DNA of 31,701 nucleotides, from NCBI GenBank assembly GCA_964540415.1, contig CAZIMM010000017.1, positions 1 to 31,701 on the forward strand, read 5' to 3'. The position numbers were made by a program, and so were the translations under genes. The stretch is from CAZIMM01 sp964540415. Its GTDB lineage: Bacteria; Bacillota; Clostridia; Oscillospirales; Acutalibacteraceae. The notes under the pieces were generated by a model. It made no database searches, was not told the DNA's origin, and was given only the letters and a program-made list of their open reading frames with translations. This document shows positions 16,319-24,699 of the stretch, piece by piece; position 1 is the first letter of the stretch; each line of letters opens with the position of its first letter.

Positions 16319-16433
16319 CAGTTTTTGCGGAATTTATTTCCAAAATATAAATACAGTAAAAAGTATTTTTATGTATGGGTCTGGGATTGTTGATGATTAT
16401 ATCCGATTAAGTCTGGAAAAACTCAAAGTATTG

Positions 16434-16442
16434 TGCTATACT
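16434..16442 (+). promoter_or_regulatory. extended -10 promoter of the patatin-radical SAM-HAD unit
   Basis: TGC plus TATACT (16437-16442) forms an extended -10 element. The -35 region, around CTGGAA (16413-16418), is poor, as extended -10 promoters allow. The eleven bases TGTGCTATACT also occur in the divergent minus-strand promoter at 16290. Confidence 0.6.
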
Positions 16443-16501
16443 ATGGCGTAAATGAAACGTGTCAATTCGAAAAAAGCTTTTTTACGGGGTTGTTATCGTT
16501 T

Positions 16502-17335
16502 ATGGACGGAATTATTGATATCGGCGGAGGCATGAGAGGAATTTACGGTGCCGGCGTGCTTGATGCATTTTTTGACATCGGTATCCAATTCAAGTACTGC
16601 ATCGGAGTATCCTCCGGCAGCGCAAATATTGCATCATATGTCGCGGGTCAGAAAGGCAGAAACCTCAGGTTTTACACAGAATATGCTCTTCGGAAGGAAT
16701 ACATGAGCATAGGGAATTATTTGCGGAACGGCTCATTTTTTAATTTGTATTATATCTATTCCTCCCTCACAAATGATGACGGAGAGGACCCGATTGATTT
16801 TGACGCAATCGAGCACAGTGATTGTACTGTCAAAATAGCGGCAACCGACTCCGCAACCGGTAAAGCACATTTTTTTGAAAAAAGCGATTTTCACCGCAAC
16901 GATTGCAGTATTCTAATGGCGTCCAGCTCAATTCCGGTTGTCTGCAAACCGTTTGTTTTGAATGACAAAGAATATTTTGACGGCGGCGTTGCAGCTCCCG
17001 TTCCCGTTGAGAAAGCCGTTGATGACGGTTGCGACAGGGTCTTTGTTATTCTCACACGGCCTCTCGAATACATTAAGCCGCCCGAGCGCTTCAAACCGGC
17101 ATACAGTCTCCTGCTGAAAAAATATCCTCAGGTTATCCGTGCGTTGAATGAGCGCCATAAGAAATATAACGACGCAATATGCAAACTCAAAGAGCTTGAG
17201 GCAAAAGGTCGAGCCGTTATAATCGCTCCGTCGGAGTGCTTTTCGGTGAACACCGCGACGCGTCGCACCGACGCTCTCAAAAAGCTTTATCGCGCCGGAC
17301 AAGCGGATGCTCTGGCATTAACCGAGTATTTTTGA
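16502..17335 (+). CDS. patatin-like phospholipase
   Basis: The 277-residue protein belongs to the bacterial patatin family, which hydrolyses acyl esters with a Ser-Asp dyad. IDIGGGMRGIYGAGVLDAF forms the oxyanion glycine loop, GVSSGSAN is the GxSxG nucleophile elbow, and YFDGGVAAPVPV carries the catalytic aspartate. No signal peptide or membrane segment is seen, so it acts in the cytoplasm or at the inner face of the membrane. I choose the ATG at 16502 because the frame's earlier start (16433) lies on the -10 element; the ribosome binding site, GGGG about 12 bases upstream, is poor. It is the first gene of a plus-strand unit, followed 46 bases later by a B12 radical SAM gene. Confidence 0.9.
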   Translation: MDGIIDIGGGMRGIYGAGVLDAFFDIGIQFKYCIGVSSGSANIASYVAGQKGRNLRFYTEYALRKEYMSIGNYLRNGSFFNLYYIYSSLTNDDGEDPIDFDAIEHSDCTVKIAATDSATGKAHFFEKSDFHRNDCSILMASSSIPVVCKPFVLNDKEYFDGGVAAPVPVEKAVDDGCDRVFVILTRPLEYIKPPERFKPAYSLLLKKYPQVIRALNERHKKYNDAICKLKELEAKGRAVIIAPSECFSVNTATRRTDALKKLYRAGQADALALTEYF

Positions 17336-17381
17336 TGTGCCGGTTTGAATCTTGAAAATATACTATTGCGGAGGTACGCAA

Positions 17382-19322
17382 ATGGGCAAAAAGAAAGTCT
17401 ATCTTGTGCAGGTGAATTCTGTGTTCGGCGAGGGGGAGAAATCCGCGTATATTCCTTACGCCGTCGGTTGTCTTGCTTCTTATGCCTGCAAAAGCAAAAT
17501 TGTCACAGATAATTATGATTTTGCCGAATTTATCTGCCTGCGCGAGAGAATTGACGTTGCCGCCGCGAAGATCGAGCAGCCTTATCTTGTGGGTTTTTCT
17601 TCATACGTCTGGAACATGGAATACAATCTTGCTCTGGCAGAAAAGATAAAAGGAAAATATCCCGACTGTATTATTCTTTTCGGCGGACATAATGTTTCAC
17701 CCGACGGATCGGATTTAGATAAACATCCTTTCATAGACATGATTCTGCACGGCGAGGGTGAGCGTCCTTTCAGAGCTCTTCTCACTGCCCTCGCGCTCGG
17801 GAAGCCGCTTTCACGTGTTCACGGCATTTCATTCAGAAGCGGCGGGACAATTAAAACCACTCCCCCCGCTGCCGACAAAACGGTGTCCGATTTCCCGTCC
17901 CCTTATCTTGAGGGCCGGTTCGACGGCATCATTGACAAAAATCCGGACATAAAGTTTTCAATCATTTGGGAAACCAACAGAGGCTGCCCGAACCGCTGCG
18001 CGTTTTGCGACTGGGGCAAGCTCCGCTCGAAGCTGAGGCTGTTTCCGATGAAGCGGTTGCTCGCAGAAATTCGCTGGATGGCGGACAAACACATTGAGTA
18101 TGTTTATTGCAGCGATGCAAATTTCGGAATTCTTGACAGGGACAGCGAAATAACCGACCTCATTATCGCATCAAAGCAAGAGCACGGATATCCGCAGAAG
18201 TTCAAAACGAACTTCACAAAAAGCAGGGACAGCTTTGTTCTTGAGCTCGGCAAGAAGATGTATGACGCGGATATCGGCAAGTCGCCAACCCTTTCGTTCC
18301 AAAGCCTGTCTCCCGACGTGCTCAAAAACATCGGGCGCACGAACATGGACCTTGATCACTTTAAGCGCCTCATGTCACTTTACAACAGCCGCGGCATACC
18401 GGTATATTCAGAGTTGATTCTCGCCTTGCCGGGTGAAACATATGACAGCTTTACTGACGGCGTTGCAACTCTTCTTGAATGCGGGCAGCACAAATCGATC
18501 GGCATTTATCCGTGCGAGCTGCTTGCGAATTCGCTGCTCGGCTCATCTGAATATATTGAAAAATTCGGAATAAATGCAAAGCGGATTCTTTTCAGCCTTT
18601 ATCACTGCAGGCCGGATGAAAATGACATTCCCGAATATTCAACCACCGTCATTTCAACCGACACCATGCCGACGGAGGACTGGGAGCGCGCCTATGTCTT
18701 TTCCATCACCGTTCAGGCTCTTCATAATCTCGGGCTGCTGCGTCCGCTCGGAATAACCTTACATTATAAAAAAAGAATATCTTACCGTATTTTTTATGAA
18801 ACATTTTTGTCGTTTTTTTCTGATAAAAGTGATACACTTTGTGGCGACGTTATATCGGAACTTCGTCGGTTCACCCATGAAATTGCCCTTGGGCAGCATG
18901 CCTTTACTGCCGTTTTCACCGGCTTCGGTCATATTACATGGGGATTTGAGGAATACATGTTTTTGAGACTTGTCAGAGAGCTCGACAGGTTCTATGACGA
19001 GGCGTTTGAATTTGCAGAGCAATACGGTCTTCTTAGGAATTTACTCGAAGAATTATTTGCATATCAAAAAGCGGTTGTTAAGCGTCCCGAGTTTTCAAAA
19101 GCAGTTCTTGATCTGAATTATGATTTTTATACCTTTATTGAAAATGCCTGCGGCAATACACCGTCCGAGCTTGAAAAAAGAAAAAACCGCATGACAGTCA
19201 CCGACAACCTTGTCTGCGACGATTGGGATGAATATGCAAAACAGGCGCTGTGGTACGGCAGAAGGGTTGACCGTGCAATTCTCACCAGCGACAAGCGCAA
19301 CATAACAGTTGATTATATTTGA
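17382..19322 (+). CDS. B12-binding domain radical SAM protein
   Basis: The 646-residue protein has an N-terminal Rossmann-type cobalamin-binding domain (about 1-160, with VGFSSYVWNMEYNLALAE and ILFGGHNVSP). A radical SAM barrel follows with TNRGCPNRCAFCDWGK: C202, C206 and C209 hold the [4Fe-4S] cluster. Further barrel motifs include YCSDANFGILDRDSEI and ELILALPGETYDSF. The last 300 residues are a long helical domain with no motif I recognise. Such enzymes methylate or rearrange unactivated carbons in lipids, antibiotics or peptides. The start at 17382 has GCGGAGG eight bases upstream; a TTG at 17352 lacks one. Its substrate is unknown; a patatin and a HAD phosphatase flank it. Confidence 0.88.
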   Translation: MGKKKVYLVQVNSVFGEGEKSAYIPYAVGCLASYACKSKIVTDNYDFAEFICLRERIDVAAAKIEQPYLVGFSSYVWNMEYNLALAEKIKGKYPDCIILFGGHNVSPDGSDLDKHPFIDMILHGEGERPFRALLTALALGKPLSRVHGISFRSGGTIKTTPPAADKTVSDFPSPYLEGRFDGIIDKNPDIKFSIIWETNRGCPNRCAFCDWGKLRSKLRLFPMKRLLAEIRWMADKHIEYVYCSDANFGILDRDSEITDLIIASKQEHGYPQKFKTNFTKSRDSFVLELGKKMYDADIGKSPTLSFQSLSPDVLKNIGRTNMDLDHFKRLMSLYNSRGIPVYSELILALPGETYDSFTDGVATLLECGQHKSIGIYPCELLANSLLGSSEYIEKFGINAKRILFSLYHCRPDENDIPEYSTTVISTDTMPTEDWERAYVFSITVQALHNLGLLRPLGITLHYKKRISYRIFYETFLSFFSDKSDTLCGDVISELRRFTHEIALGQHAFTAVFTGFGHITWGFEEYMFLRLVRELDRFYDEAFEFAEQYGLLRNLLEELFAYQKAVVKRPEFSKAVLDLNYDFYTFIENACGNTPSELEKRKNRMTVTDNLVCDDWDEYAKQALWYGRRVDRAILTSDKRNITVDYI

Positions 19323-19337
19323 CAGGAGATGTTCTTA

Positions 19338-19979
19338 TTGAAAAATATCGACGCCGTGCTGTTTGACATGGACGGAGTTCTCGTGGATTCCGAATTTGCC
19401 CTGCGAACCTGCTGCATCAACAAGATGAAGGATTACGGAATAAACGCCGTTCATGAGGATTTTATTGCATTCACCGGAATGGGAGAAGACGCATTCATCG
19501 GCGGTGTTGTGCGCAAGCACGGCAAAGAATACTCCCCGGAAATGAAGGACGAGATTTACGATGTTTACGACCGCGAGGGACGCCCGAACATCGCTGTCGC
19601 TCCCTGCATCGGAGAGTGTCTTAAATATCTTCGCGGCAAATACAAAATCGCCGTTGCCTCTGCGGCGGACAGAAGAAAGGTTGAAATCAATCTTTCGGTT
19701 ATCGGGGTCGAAGTTGATTTTTTCGACGCGGTCATAACCGGCAGCGACGTTGTGAATAAAAAGCCCGATCCGGAAATATATCTTTGCGCGGCACGGGCTG
19801 TCGGAGTGCCGCCGGAAAAATGCATTGTCATTGAGGACGCTGTTTCCGGAGTAAAGTCCGCCAAGGCGGCGGGATGCCTGTGCGTCGGTGTTTCCGGCAC
19901 TTTCACAAAAGACGAGTTGACTGCCGCGGGAGCCGATATGTTTGTTGAAAACACCTGCGATTTGAAAAACATTCTCTGA
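19338..19979 (+). CDS. HAD-family phosphatase / beta-phosphoglucomutase-like protein
   Basis: The protein of about 213 residues carries the four HAD motifs: LFDMDGVLVDSE with the nucleophile aspartate, an alpha-helical cap, VASAADRRKVE (motif II), KKPDPEIYL (motif III lysine) and VIEDAVSGVKSAKAAG (motif IV). This fits subfamily IA, containing phosphoglycolate phosphatases and beta-phosphoglucomutases. I prefer the TTG at 19338 because AGGAG lies nine bases before it; the ATG at 19329 overlaps that site. It follows the radical SAM gene by 15 bases and ends at the strong hairpin at 19997. Confidence 0.88.
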   Translation: MKNIDAVLFDMDGVLVDSEFALRTCCINKMKDYGINAVHEDFIAFTGMGEDAFIGGVVRKHGKEYSPEMKDEIYDVYDREGRPNIAVAPCIGECLKYLRGKYKIAVASAADRRKVEINLSVIGVEVDFFDAVITGSDVVNKKPDPEIYLCAARAVGVPPEKCIVIEDAVSGVKSAKAAGCLCVGVSGTFTKDELTAAGADMFVENTCDLKNIL

Positions 19980-19996
19980 ACACGGAAAATCAAAAA

Positions 19997-20033
19997 GGGC
20001 TGCATCACGTGAAATTCGCCGGTGATGCAGCCC
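19997..20033 (-). terminator. strong intrinsic terminator, partly bidirectional
   Basis: A perfect 12-base stem GGGCTGCATCAC/GTGATGCAGCCC with a 13-base loop. On the minus strand it is followed by TTTTTG, a standard terminator for the metallophosphoesterase gene. On the plus strand it lies 18 bases after the HAD stop and is followed by a weaker TGAATATTTT, so it probably ends both converging transcripts. Confidence 0.9.
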
Positions 20034-20050
20034 TGAATATTTTATGATGG

Positions 20051-21766
20051 TTAAGCGAACTTAAGTCTGCCGAAAACAATTTCCATCAGCTTTGAAAAAA
20101 CATCGCGCAGATAATCGATTATTTCCGCAAGCCGCTGAAGTTTGCTCTGCTCCTGCGGCTGAGCCGAATACGACGGAAGGGTAACGTTCACGTCGCCCGG
20201 CTGATATGCGTCAACCGTTGCTCCTTCAATCAGCGGTGCCAGCAAAACAGCAAGTATCTCCCGTGACAGACTCTGCCTGAAGACTGCACGCGAAACGCAG
20301 TCCTTGAGCTGAGTGAAGTTCATGTGCAGAGGGAATTTCTGCACAAAGGTGTCATAATCCTCCTCAAAGCCGTCCATTGACTGCATAACCGCAAGCTTCA
20401 TACATTGCCAGAACAGCTTAATCTCAATGCTGTTCGCAGGTATATTCTCGTCTCCCGAGGAGTGCGCAGCAATTATATAAGCTGCAATGTCAAAAATCGT
20501 TTTATATTCGCTCTGAGGCAGCTCAAATCCTGCAGCGCCCGCAAGCGCTTCAAAGCTGCCGAGACCCGTATCGTCCTTCGAGTAAATCGGAAAGCAGATT
20601 GTTTCATACGCCCGCGGCATGAGCTTTGAATATATTTTGCCGATTTCACTGCCGGCAGAAATGCCGAACCTGCCGAAGGCTCCCTCCATATCGGTCATCA
20701 TGCCTCTGAGCACATATTTTGTGCTGGGAGCAAGCATACCGTAAGCATATCCCTGAAAATCACTTTTTATCAGAGCAAGCTGGTCGGCGGTATAGCCTGC
20801 GGGCAGATTCACGGTGTCGATTGAATTGATGCGTTCGGTTTTTATGTCAATGCCGCTGTCCGAAAAGCTGACGTTTCTGTAACTGCACGGATAGCTGATG
20901 AGGCAGACCGATTCAACATCGTAAATCTCGTTGCCCGCCGCCGAATACGCTTTTGTGATATCGTTTGCGTGGGCGTGCCCGGTGAAAAAGTATTTTATGC
21001 CGAGGTCGGCAAACGTGTTGGACAGCTCATCGCCCTGTTCGATTCTGTCCGTCATAAAGAGCTCCGCAACATCCACCATTGCACCCTTCATGTGCTCAAG
21101 CAGACCGTGGTGCATCATTGCGACAAGCTTTTTCCCGTCCTTATCCGCAGCTTCCGCCTGCTCGGCTATCCATGCGAGCAGGGACGCGTCAATTCTGCCG
21201 CGGCTGTCATCATATGTACAGGTATCAATTGCCAGCAGGCGGTAATCCCCACCGAGGTCGGCGGTGTATGACAGGCTGCCGCTGTGCCTCGCAAGTGCCT
21301 GTGTGAAGCCGAAATCGGCATAGTTTGAACGGAAGTTGTCTTTTGTGAATCCGTTGCGGCAGTCGTGATTGCCGTTAATAACAAAAATCTGCTTGCCGGC
21401 GGTTGCTTCAAAAGAACGGAACAGCTCTGCGGCTCGTTTATGAGATGCATGGTCGGCATCGTTTACAATGTCTCCCGTAATGAGCACATATTCCGCATCT
21501 GAAAGCGCTGCCCTTTTCAGAAGCTCAACGAGCACAGCCTCGGATTCGCAATTGAGCATGCCGTTGCGCTTTGCATGAAAATAAAGCGGATATTCCGGCA
21601 TCTCCGCAGAGTTACGGATGTTGCCGACAGTCTCTTTTGTCATAAGGTGCAGATCTGTTGCGACAATCACGTTCAGACTGTCCGCAGGATTCTGAGCAAA
21701 AGCCGCACAGGTCATTCCTGCAATTATTGCCGCACACAGAATAAAGGTAACAAGCTTTTTTAACAT
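20051..21766 (-). CDS. secreted calcineurin-like metallophosphoesterase
   Basis: A signal peptide (MLKKLVTFILCAAIIAGMTC, likely cut after AFA near residue 24) precedes a metallophosphoesterase domain. The metal ligands are in order: ATDLHL (D38, H40), ITGDIV (D99), INGNHDC (N133, H134), MMHHG and TGHAHAN. Family members cleave phosphomonoesters or phosphodiesters. Roughly residues 330-571 form an extra C-terminal region rich in helices, with a short proline-glutamine linker (YSAQPQEQSK) before a last amphipathic helix. It is exported and has no anchor motif. Promoter and terminator flank it, so it is monocistronic. The exact substrate cannot be told. Confidence 0.88.
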   Translation of the reverse strand: MLKKLVTFILCAAIIAGMTCAAFAQNPADSLNVIVATDLHLMTKETVGNIRNSAEMPEYPLYFHAKRNGMLNCESEAVLVELLKRAALSDAEYVLITGDIVNDADHASHKRAAELFRSFEATAGKQIFVINGNHDCRNGFTKDNFRSNYADFGFTQALARHSGSLSYTADLGGDYRLLAIDTCTYDDSRGRIDASLLAWIAEQAEAADKDGKKLVAMMHHGLLEHMKGAMVDVAELFMTDRIEQGDELSNTFADLGIKYFFTGHAHANDITKAYSAAGNEIYDVESVCLISYPCSYRNVSFSDSGIDIKTERINSIDTVNLPAGYTADQLALIKSDFQGYAYGMLAPSTKYVLRGMMTDMEGAFGRFGISAGSEIGKIYSKLMPRAYETICFPIYSKDDTGLGSFEALAGAAGFELPQSEYKTIFDIAAYIIAAHSSGDENIPANSIEIKLFWQCMKLAVMQSMDGFEEDYDTFVQKFPLHMNFTQLKDCVSRAVFRQSLSREILAVLLAPLIEGATVDAYQPGDVNVTLPSYSAQPQEQSKLQRLAEIIDYLRDVFSKLMEIVFGRLKFA

Positions 21767-21796
21767 TGTTCCGACACCGCCGCATTCAAATTAATA

Positions 21797-21825
21797 TTTA
21801 TACTTTCGTCCGCCGATTCTGTCAA
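21797..21825 (-). promoter_or_regulatory. promoter of the metallophosphoesterase gene
   Basis: A perfect TTGACA (21820-21825), 17 bp, and TATAAA (21797-21802) on the minus strand, about 30 bases upstream of the ATG. Confidence 0.85.
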
Positions 21826-21852
21826 CCGCGGCTGTTTTTTATTTATAAGCTT

Positions 21853-22971
21853 TTATACCGTGACAACAGAGCCGAGATATTTCAAATAAGCGTCATAAAA
21901 CTCTTTCTGTCCGTTCATCGGATTGTAGTAATGAGAAAAGGAAAAAGTGATGAGCTTCTCCGCGAACTTTGAGCAGATGTTTATCTGGTTGACAAAGCGT
22001 GCAACCGGAGCGCTTCCCCAACTCTCAGTAAAGCATTCAACATTGAACCACAGCCGCACATTCGGGTTGAGGGAGCAGGCAAACCGGATTGCAAAAGCAA
22101 TCCGCTCGATTTCCGCAAGGCTCATTGTTTTTACCGTTCCGAAACCGTCCTGCGGGCAGAAAATATCGCCGTCGCGCAGACTTGTGTTCTGCATAAAATA
22201 GCTCCAGCACTGAACTGTACGCATGACTCCTGCGTTTTCATGCGAGGAGATGAAGGGCGAAAAAAGAATAGGCATACTGCGGTCAAGAGCATTCAGGTGC
22301 TCAAGGCAGCTGTTTATCATCCCGCACCAGTATTTCTCATATCGCTCATTACGGGCAACATACATCTCATGATACCAATACCAGCCGCCGATTGTTTCGG
22401 CATACTCGCCGTGATAAAGGGCATATATTTCGTCTGCCTGGCAGTTGATAAAATCTGTTTCCGCGTCTCGCCAGCCGCTGTCAGTAAATTTACAGTCCCA
22501 CCAACCGATGTTGCCGCCGAGCCCTATCCATATTTTCACTCCGTGTTTCTTCGCCGCCTTGAGGCAGTTTTCAAGCATATCTGCATATACCATGCAATCG
22601 GGAACGGATATATCCGGGTTTTCCGCCATTGCCGACGGATAATAGTATTCGGCGTATCTGCCCGCGAGAGCCTCGTCGTCCCCTTCGTAGGACGACGCGC
22701 AGTTCTGGACGATGAGCATATCTATCCCCGCGCCGGTGAGCATTTCCATGTGCTGTTCCCAACGCTCTGCGGACCAATCCGCACAGTACCACGGCTGAAT
22801 GAAATCGCCCGAAACGGCAGGAGTGCAGACTGCCTGCATTCCGTCGCTGACCAGCCTTTCGCGTGAATAGCCGCCGTAGCCGACGACCTCACCGGCACAT
22901 ATGCCGAAAAAATTCGTGCAAGAAATCATCAAAAGTGACATCAAGAAGCTAATCAACTTGCAGCAAAGCAT
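21853..22971 (-). CDS. secreted DUF4434 (glycoside hydrolase-like TIM barrel) protein
   Basis: The 372-residue product has an N-terminal hydrophobic signal (LISFLMSLLMISCTNFFGIC, possibly a lipoprotein-like or Sec signal; cleavage site unclear). A TIM-barrel-type domain follows: WERHM-like first helix, GIDMLIVQNCAS, VKIWIGLGGNIGWW, GGWYWYHEMY and MPILFSPFIS are typical of DUF4434. Candidate acidic residues are the E in YWYHEMY and the E in WFNVECF. The family resembles glycoside hydrolases, but its activity is not settled. It has its own promoter and strong GGAGG site seven bases before the ATG. There is no clear terminator before the next gene's promoter. Confidence 0.78.
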   Translation of the reverse strand: MLCCKLISFLMSLLMISCTNFFGICAGEVVGYGGYSRERLVSDGMQAVCTPAVSGDFIQPWYCADWSAERWEQHMEMLTGAGIDMLIVQNCASSYEGDDEALAGRYAEYYYPSAMAENPDISVPDCMVYADMLENCLKAAKKHGVKIWIGLGGNIGWWDCKFTDSGWRDAETDFINCQADEIYALYHGEYAETIGGWYWYHEMYVARNERYEKYWCGMINSCLEHLNALDRSMPILFSPFISSHENAGVMRTVQCWSYFMQNTSLRDGDIFCPQDGFGTVKTMSLAEIERIAFAIRFACSLNPNVRLWFNVECFTESWGSAPVARFVNQINICSKFAEKLITFSFSHYYNPMNGQKEFYDAYLKYLGSVVTV

Positions 22972-23001
22972 TTATTCCGCCTCCCACTCTTATTTAAGAA
23001 T

Positions 23002-23030
23002 ATGCTAAGCGAAAATAATTCATTTGTCAA
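23002..23030 (-). promoter_or_regulatory. promoter of the DUF4434 gene
   Basis: TTGACA (23025-23030), 17 bp, and TAGCAT (23002-23007) on the minus strand, just upstream of the GGGAGGCGG site and the ATG at 22971. Confidence 0.72.
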
Positions 23031-23121
23031 GAAGAAGATGCTCAATTATGAGCCGCGCAGAGGAATAAACATCGTTTTTTCATTTTTCGGCAGAATAAAA
23101 AAGTGCATACAAACAAATCAA

Positions 23122-23147
23122 GGGGGCCGCCCGAACGGACGGCTCCC
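23122..23147 (-). terminator. intrinsic terminator of rpsT
   Basis: On the minus strand an 11-position GC-rich stem (arms 23137-23147 and 23122-23132, one mismatch and one G-U pair) with loop GTTC is followed by TTGATTTGTTTG. It starts about 30 bases after the rpsT stop. Confidence 0.82.
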
Positions 23148-23177
23148 GGATTAACAAGATAACCCAACCGGAGAAGC

Positions 23178-23432
23178 TTACGCCTTGACCTTAAGTGCAA
23201 GAGCAGACTTCTTTCTGGCGGCATTGTTCTTGTGAATAAGCCCCTTTGCGTTAGCCTGGTCAATCTTCTTGATTGCTGCTGTGACAAGCTCATCCTTGTT
23301 TTCGGCATTCGCTTCAATTGCTGCGTTTGCCTTCTTGATGGCTGTTTTGAGCGCGGTGTTGGCGGACTTGTTTTTTGCTGCTTTGGCCTTGCTCACAAGC
23401 ACGCGTTTTTTCGCTGATTTAATGTTCGGCAT
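23178..23432 (-). CDS. rpsT: 30S ribosomal protein S20
   Basis: An 84-residue, lysine- and alanine-rich protein starting MPNIKSAKKRVLVSKAKAAK. It is the typical S20 of Firmicutes, which binds 16S rRNA early in 30S assembly. The start has a full AAGGAGG nine bases upstream, which can be hidden in a leader hairpin (see the regulatory entry). It has its own promoter and terminator. Confidence 0.97.
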   Translation of the reverse strand: MPNIKSAKKRVLVSKAKAAKNKSANTALKTAIKKANAAIEANAENKDELVTAAIKKIDQANAKGLIHKNNAARKKSALALKVKA

Positions 23433-23435
23433 GGG

Positions 23436-23458
23436 TACACCTCCTTTACACAGGTGTA
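23436..23458 (-). promoter_or_regulatory. leader hairpin covering the rpsT ribosome binding site
   Basis: In the mRNA, TACACCT at the very start (23458-23452) pairs perfectly with AGGTGTA (23442-23436), and the second arm overlaps the AGGAGG site (23445-23440). Folding would hide the site. The layout suggests translational control, possibly autogenous by S20. Confidence 0.6.
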
Positions 23459-23459
23459 T

Positions 23460-23488
23460 ATAATATCACTACTCGGAAGAAAATGCAA
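23460..23488 (-). promoter_or_regulatory. promoter of rpsT
   Basis: TTGCAT (23483-23488), 17 bp, TATTAT (23460-23465) on the minus strand. The transcript should begin near 23453, at the start of the leader hairpin. The same two hexamers and spacing occur before rplS. Confidence 0.75.
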
Positions 23489-23537
23489 GCAAAATTTGAA
23501 AAATTTTCGCCTTAAATACGGTTATATAAGCGGTTTT

Positions 23538-24686
23538 TCAAGTGTCCAGCTTCGCAACGGTGTTTTCGCTTTGCAAAGTGCCGAACCCGTAGAGCACAAG
23601 AACATCGGTTATGCCGTTATCCGCAATATATTCCCCGACACTGCCGTTGAAATACCGCAGGTCAAGCAAAACTGTTTTTTCATAATGAAGGGCGGCAAAA
23701 GTCACAAAGCTGTGTGCGAAGCTGTCCTTAACAATCAGCAGCCGTCTGCCGTTTGCAATGTCGGTTTCAATTGTGACAACGGGATTGTTGCCGCCGAGAA
23801 AAACGGAATACTTGTCACGCCTGTTAAGATAATCTCTGAAATACAGCGTATTGCTTATTGTTTCTCCTGCGTTGATATCAACGGAAAACACCGGAGACTT
23901 ACGCAGGGTGAACAGCTCGATGCTGTCCGGTTTTGTTGAAATAAGGTGTGCTTTTGAATATGACGTGCCGAAAAAGCTGTCCGACGCTGTTTCGGTTTCA
24001 AAATCCGCGATGTCATAAGGTGTCAGTCCGAAGGTTTCGCAAAAGCCCCTGTAAGCATAAAATGCTCCGGAGGTTGTCCAGTGATGGTCGGTTCCGTAAT
24101 ACAGCTTTTCGTCTTTGTGATTGCGAAAGATTCCGTACACATCAACATATTCGTCTCGTTCCAGCCGGTCTTTCAGCGTTTCAAACGCCGAATTCTCATT
24201 GAACGAGGGTGCAAGGTGCGGAAGCTTTTCGGGGAAAACACACTGTGCGGACGGCACTGGCATTGCAGCCGCTTTGACAGCGGTTGAGCGCAGAGACACA
24301 ATAAAGTCTCCGATGTAACCGAGATTCTTTTCCAGCTGCCGGACATCCACGTCCGCCTCACCGTATTTCACAACAAGGCTGCCGTCACGCGCAAAATATA
24401 TGCCGTTTGTGTCCCTTTTGCCGAGCAGGTATTCACACTGCGATTTTGCACCTGTAAAGGTATCCCGCGCAGGGAACTGGTCATTGACAAAGCTTTCAAA
24501 ATCCTTGCCGTATTCGGAACCGAGCAGCGCGGAAAAAGAGAATTTCGGGAGACGCTGAAGATATCTGTTTTCACTTTCGGAAAAGTCTTTGTCCGGCAGC
24601 AGCAGCCCCGCAACAGCGAAGCCGAAAACAAACAGCACAAAAACCGCCGGCACAATTAAGTCAGCTGCGCTGTAATTCTTCTTCAT
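23538..24686 (-). CDS. DHHW-family membrane-anchored protein (AlgJ/SGNH-like partner of MBOAT)
   Basis: The 382-residue protein has one N-terminal membrane segment (about 9-31, LIVPAVFVLFVFGFAVAGLL) and an extracellular SGNH/AlgX-like domain. The family motif YGTDHHWTTSGAF is intact, and a second motif IVKDSFAHSF holds the likely catalytic serine. Such proteins move O-acetyl groups onto extracellular polysaccharide together with an MBOAT transporter-transferase. The ATG at 24686 has GGAGGGGAG just upstream; the longer frame to 24875 runs back into the MBOAT gene. It begins 13 bases after the MBOAT stop, so the two are a pair. The exact glycan is unknown. Confidence 0.88.
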   Translation of the reverse strand: MKKNYSAADLIVPAVFVLFVFGFAVAGLLLPDKDFSESENRYLQRLPKFSFSALLGSEYGKDFESFVNDQFPARDTFTGAKSQCEYLLGKRDTNGIYFARDGSLVVKYGEADVDVRQLEKNLGYIGDFIVSLRSTAVKAAAMPVPSAQCVFPEKLPHLAPSFNENSAFETLKDRLERDEYVDVYGIFRNHKDEKLYYGTDHHWTTSGAFYAYRGFCETFGLTPYDIADFETETASDSFFGTSYSKAHLISTKPDSIELFTLRKSPVFSVDINAGETISNTLYFRDYLNRRDKYSVFLGGNNPVVTIETDIANGRRLLIVKDSFAHSFVTFAALHYEKTVLLDLRYFNGSVGEYIADNGITDVLVLYGFGTLQSENTVAKLDT

Positions 24687-24699
24687 ACTCTCCCCTCCC

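Noticed and set aside
16470..16483. Palindrome AAAAAAGCTTTTTT in the patatin leader
   Set aside because: It is only an A/T run around AGCT with no flanking GC stem, so it cannot act as a convincing terminator or operator.
23500..23525. AT-only inverted repeat AAAATTT/AAATTTT after the DHHW gene as a terminator
   Set aside because: The stem has almost no GC pairs and no separate T run, so it is not a credible intrinsic terminator.
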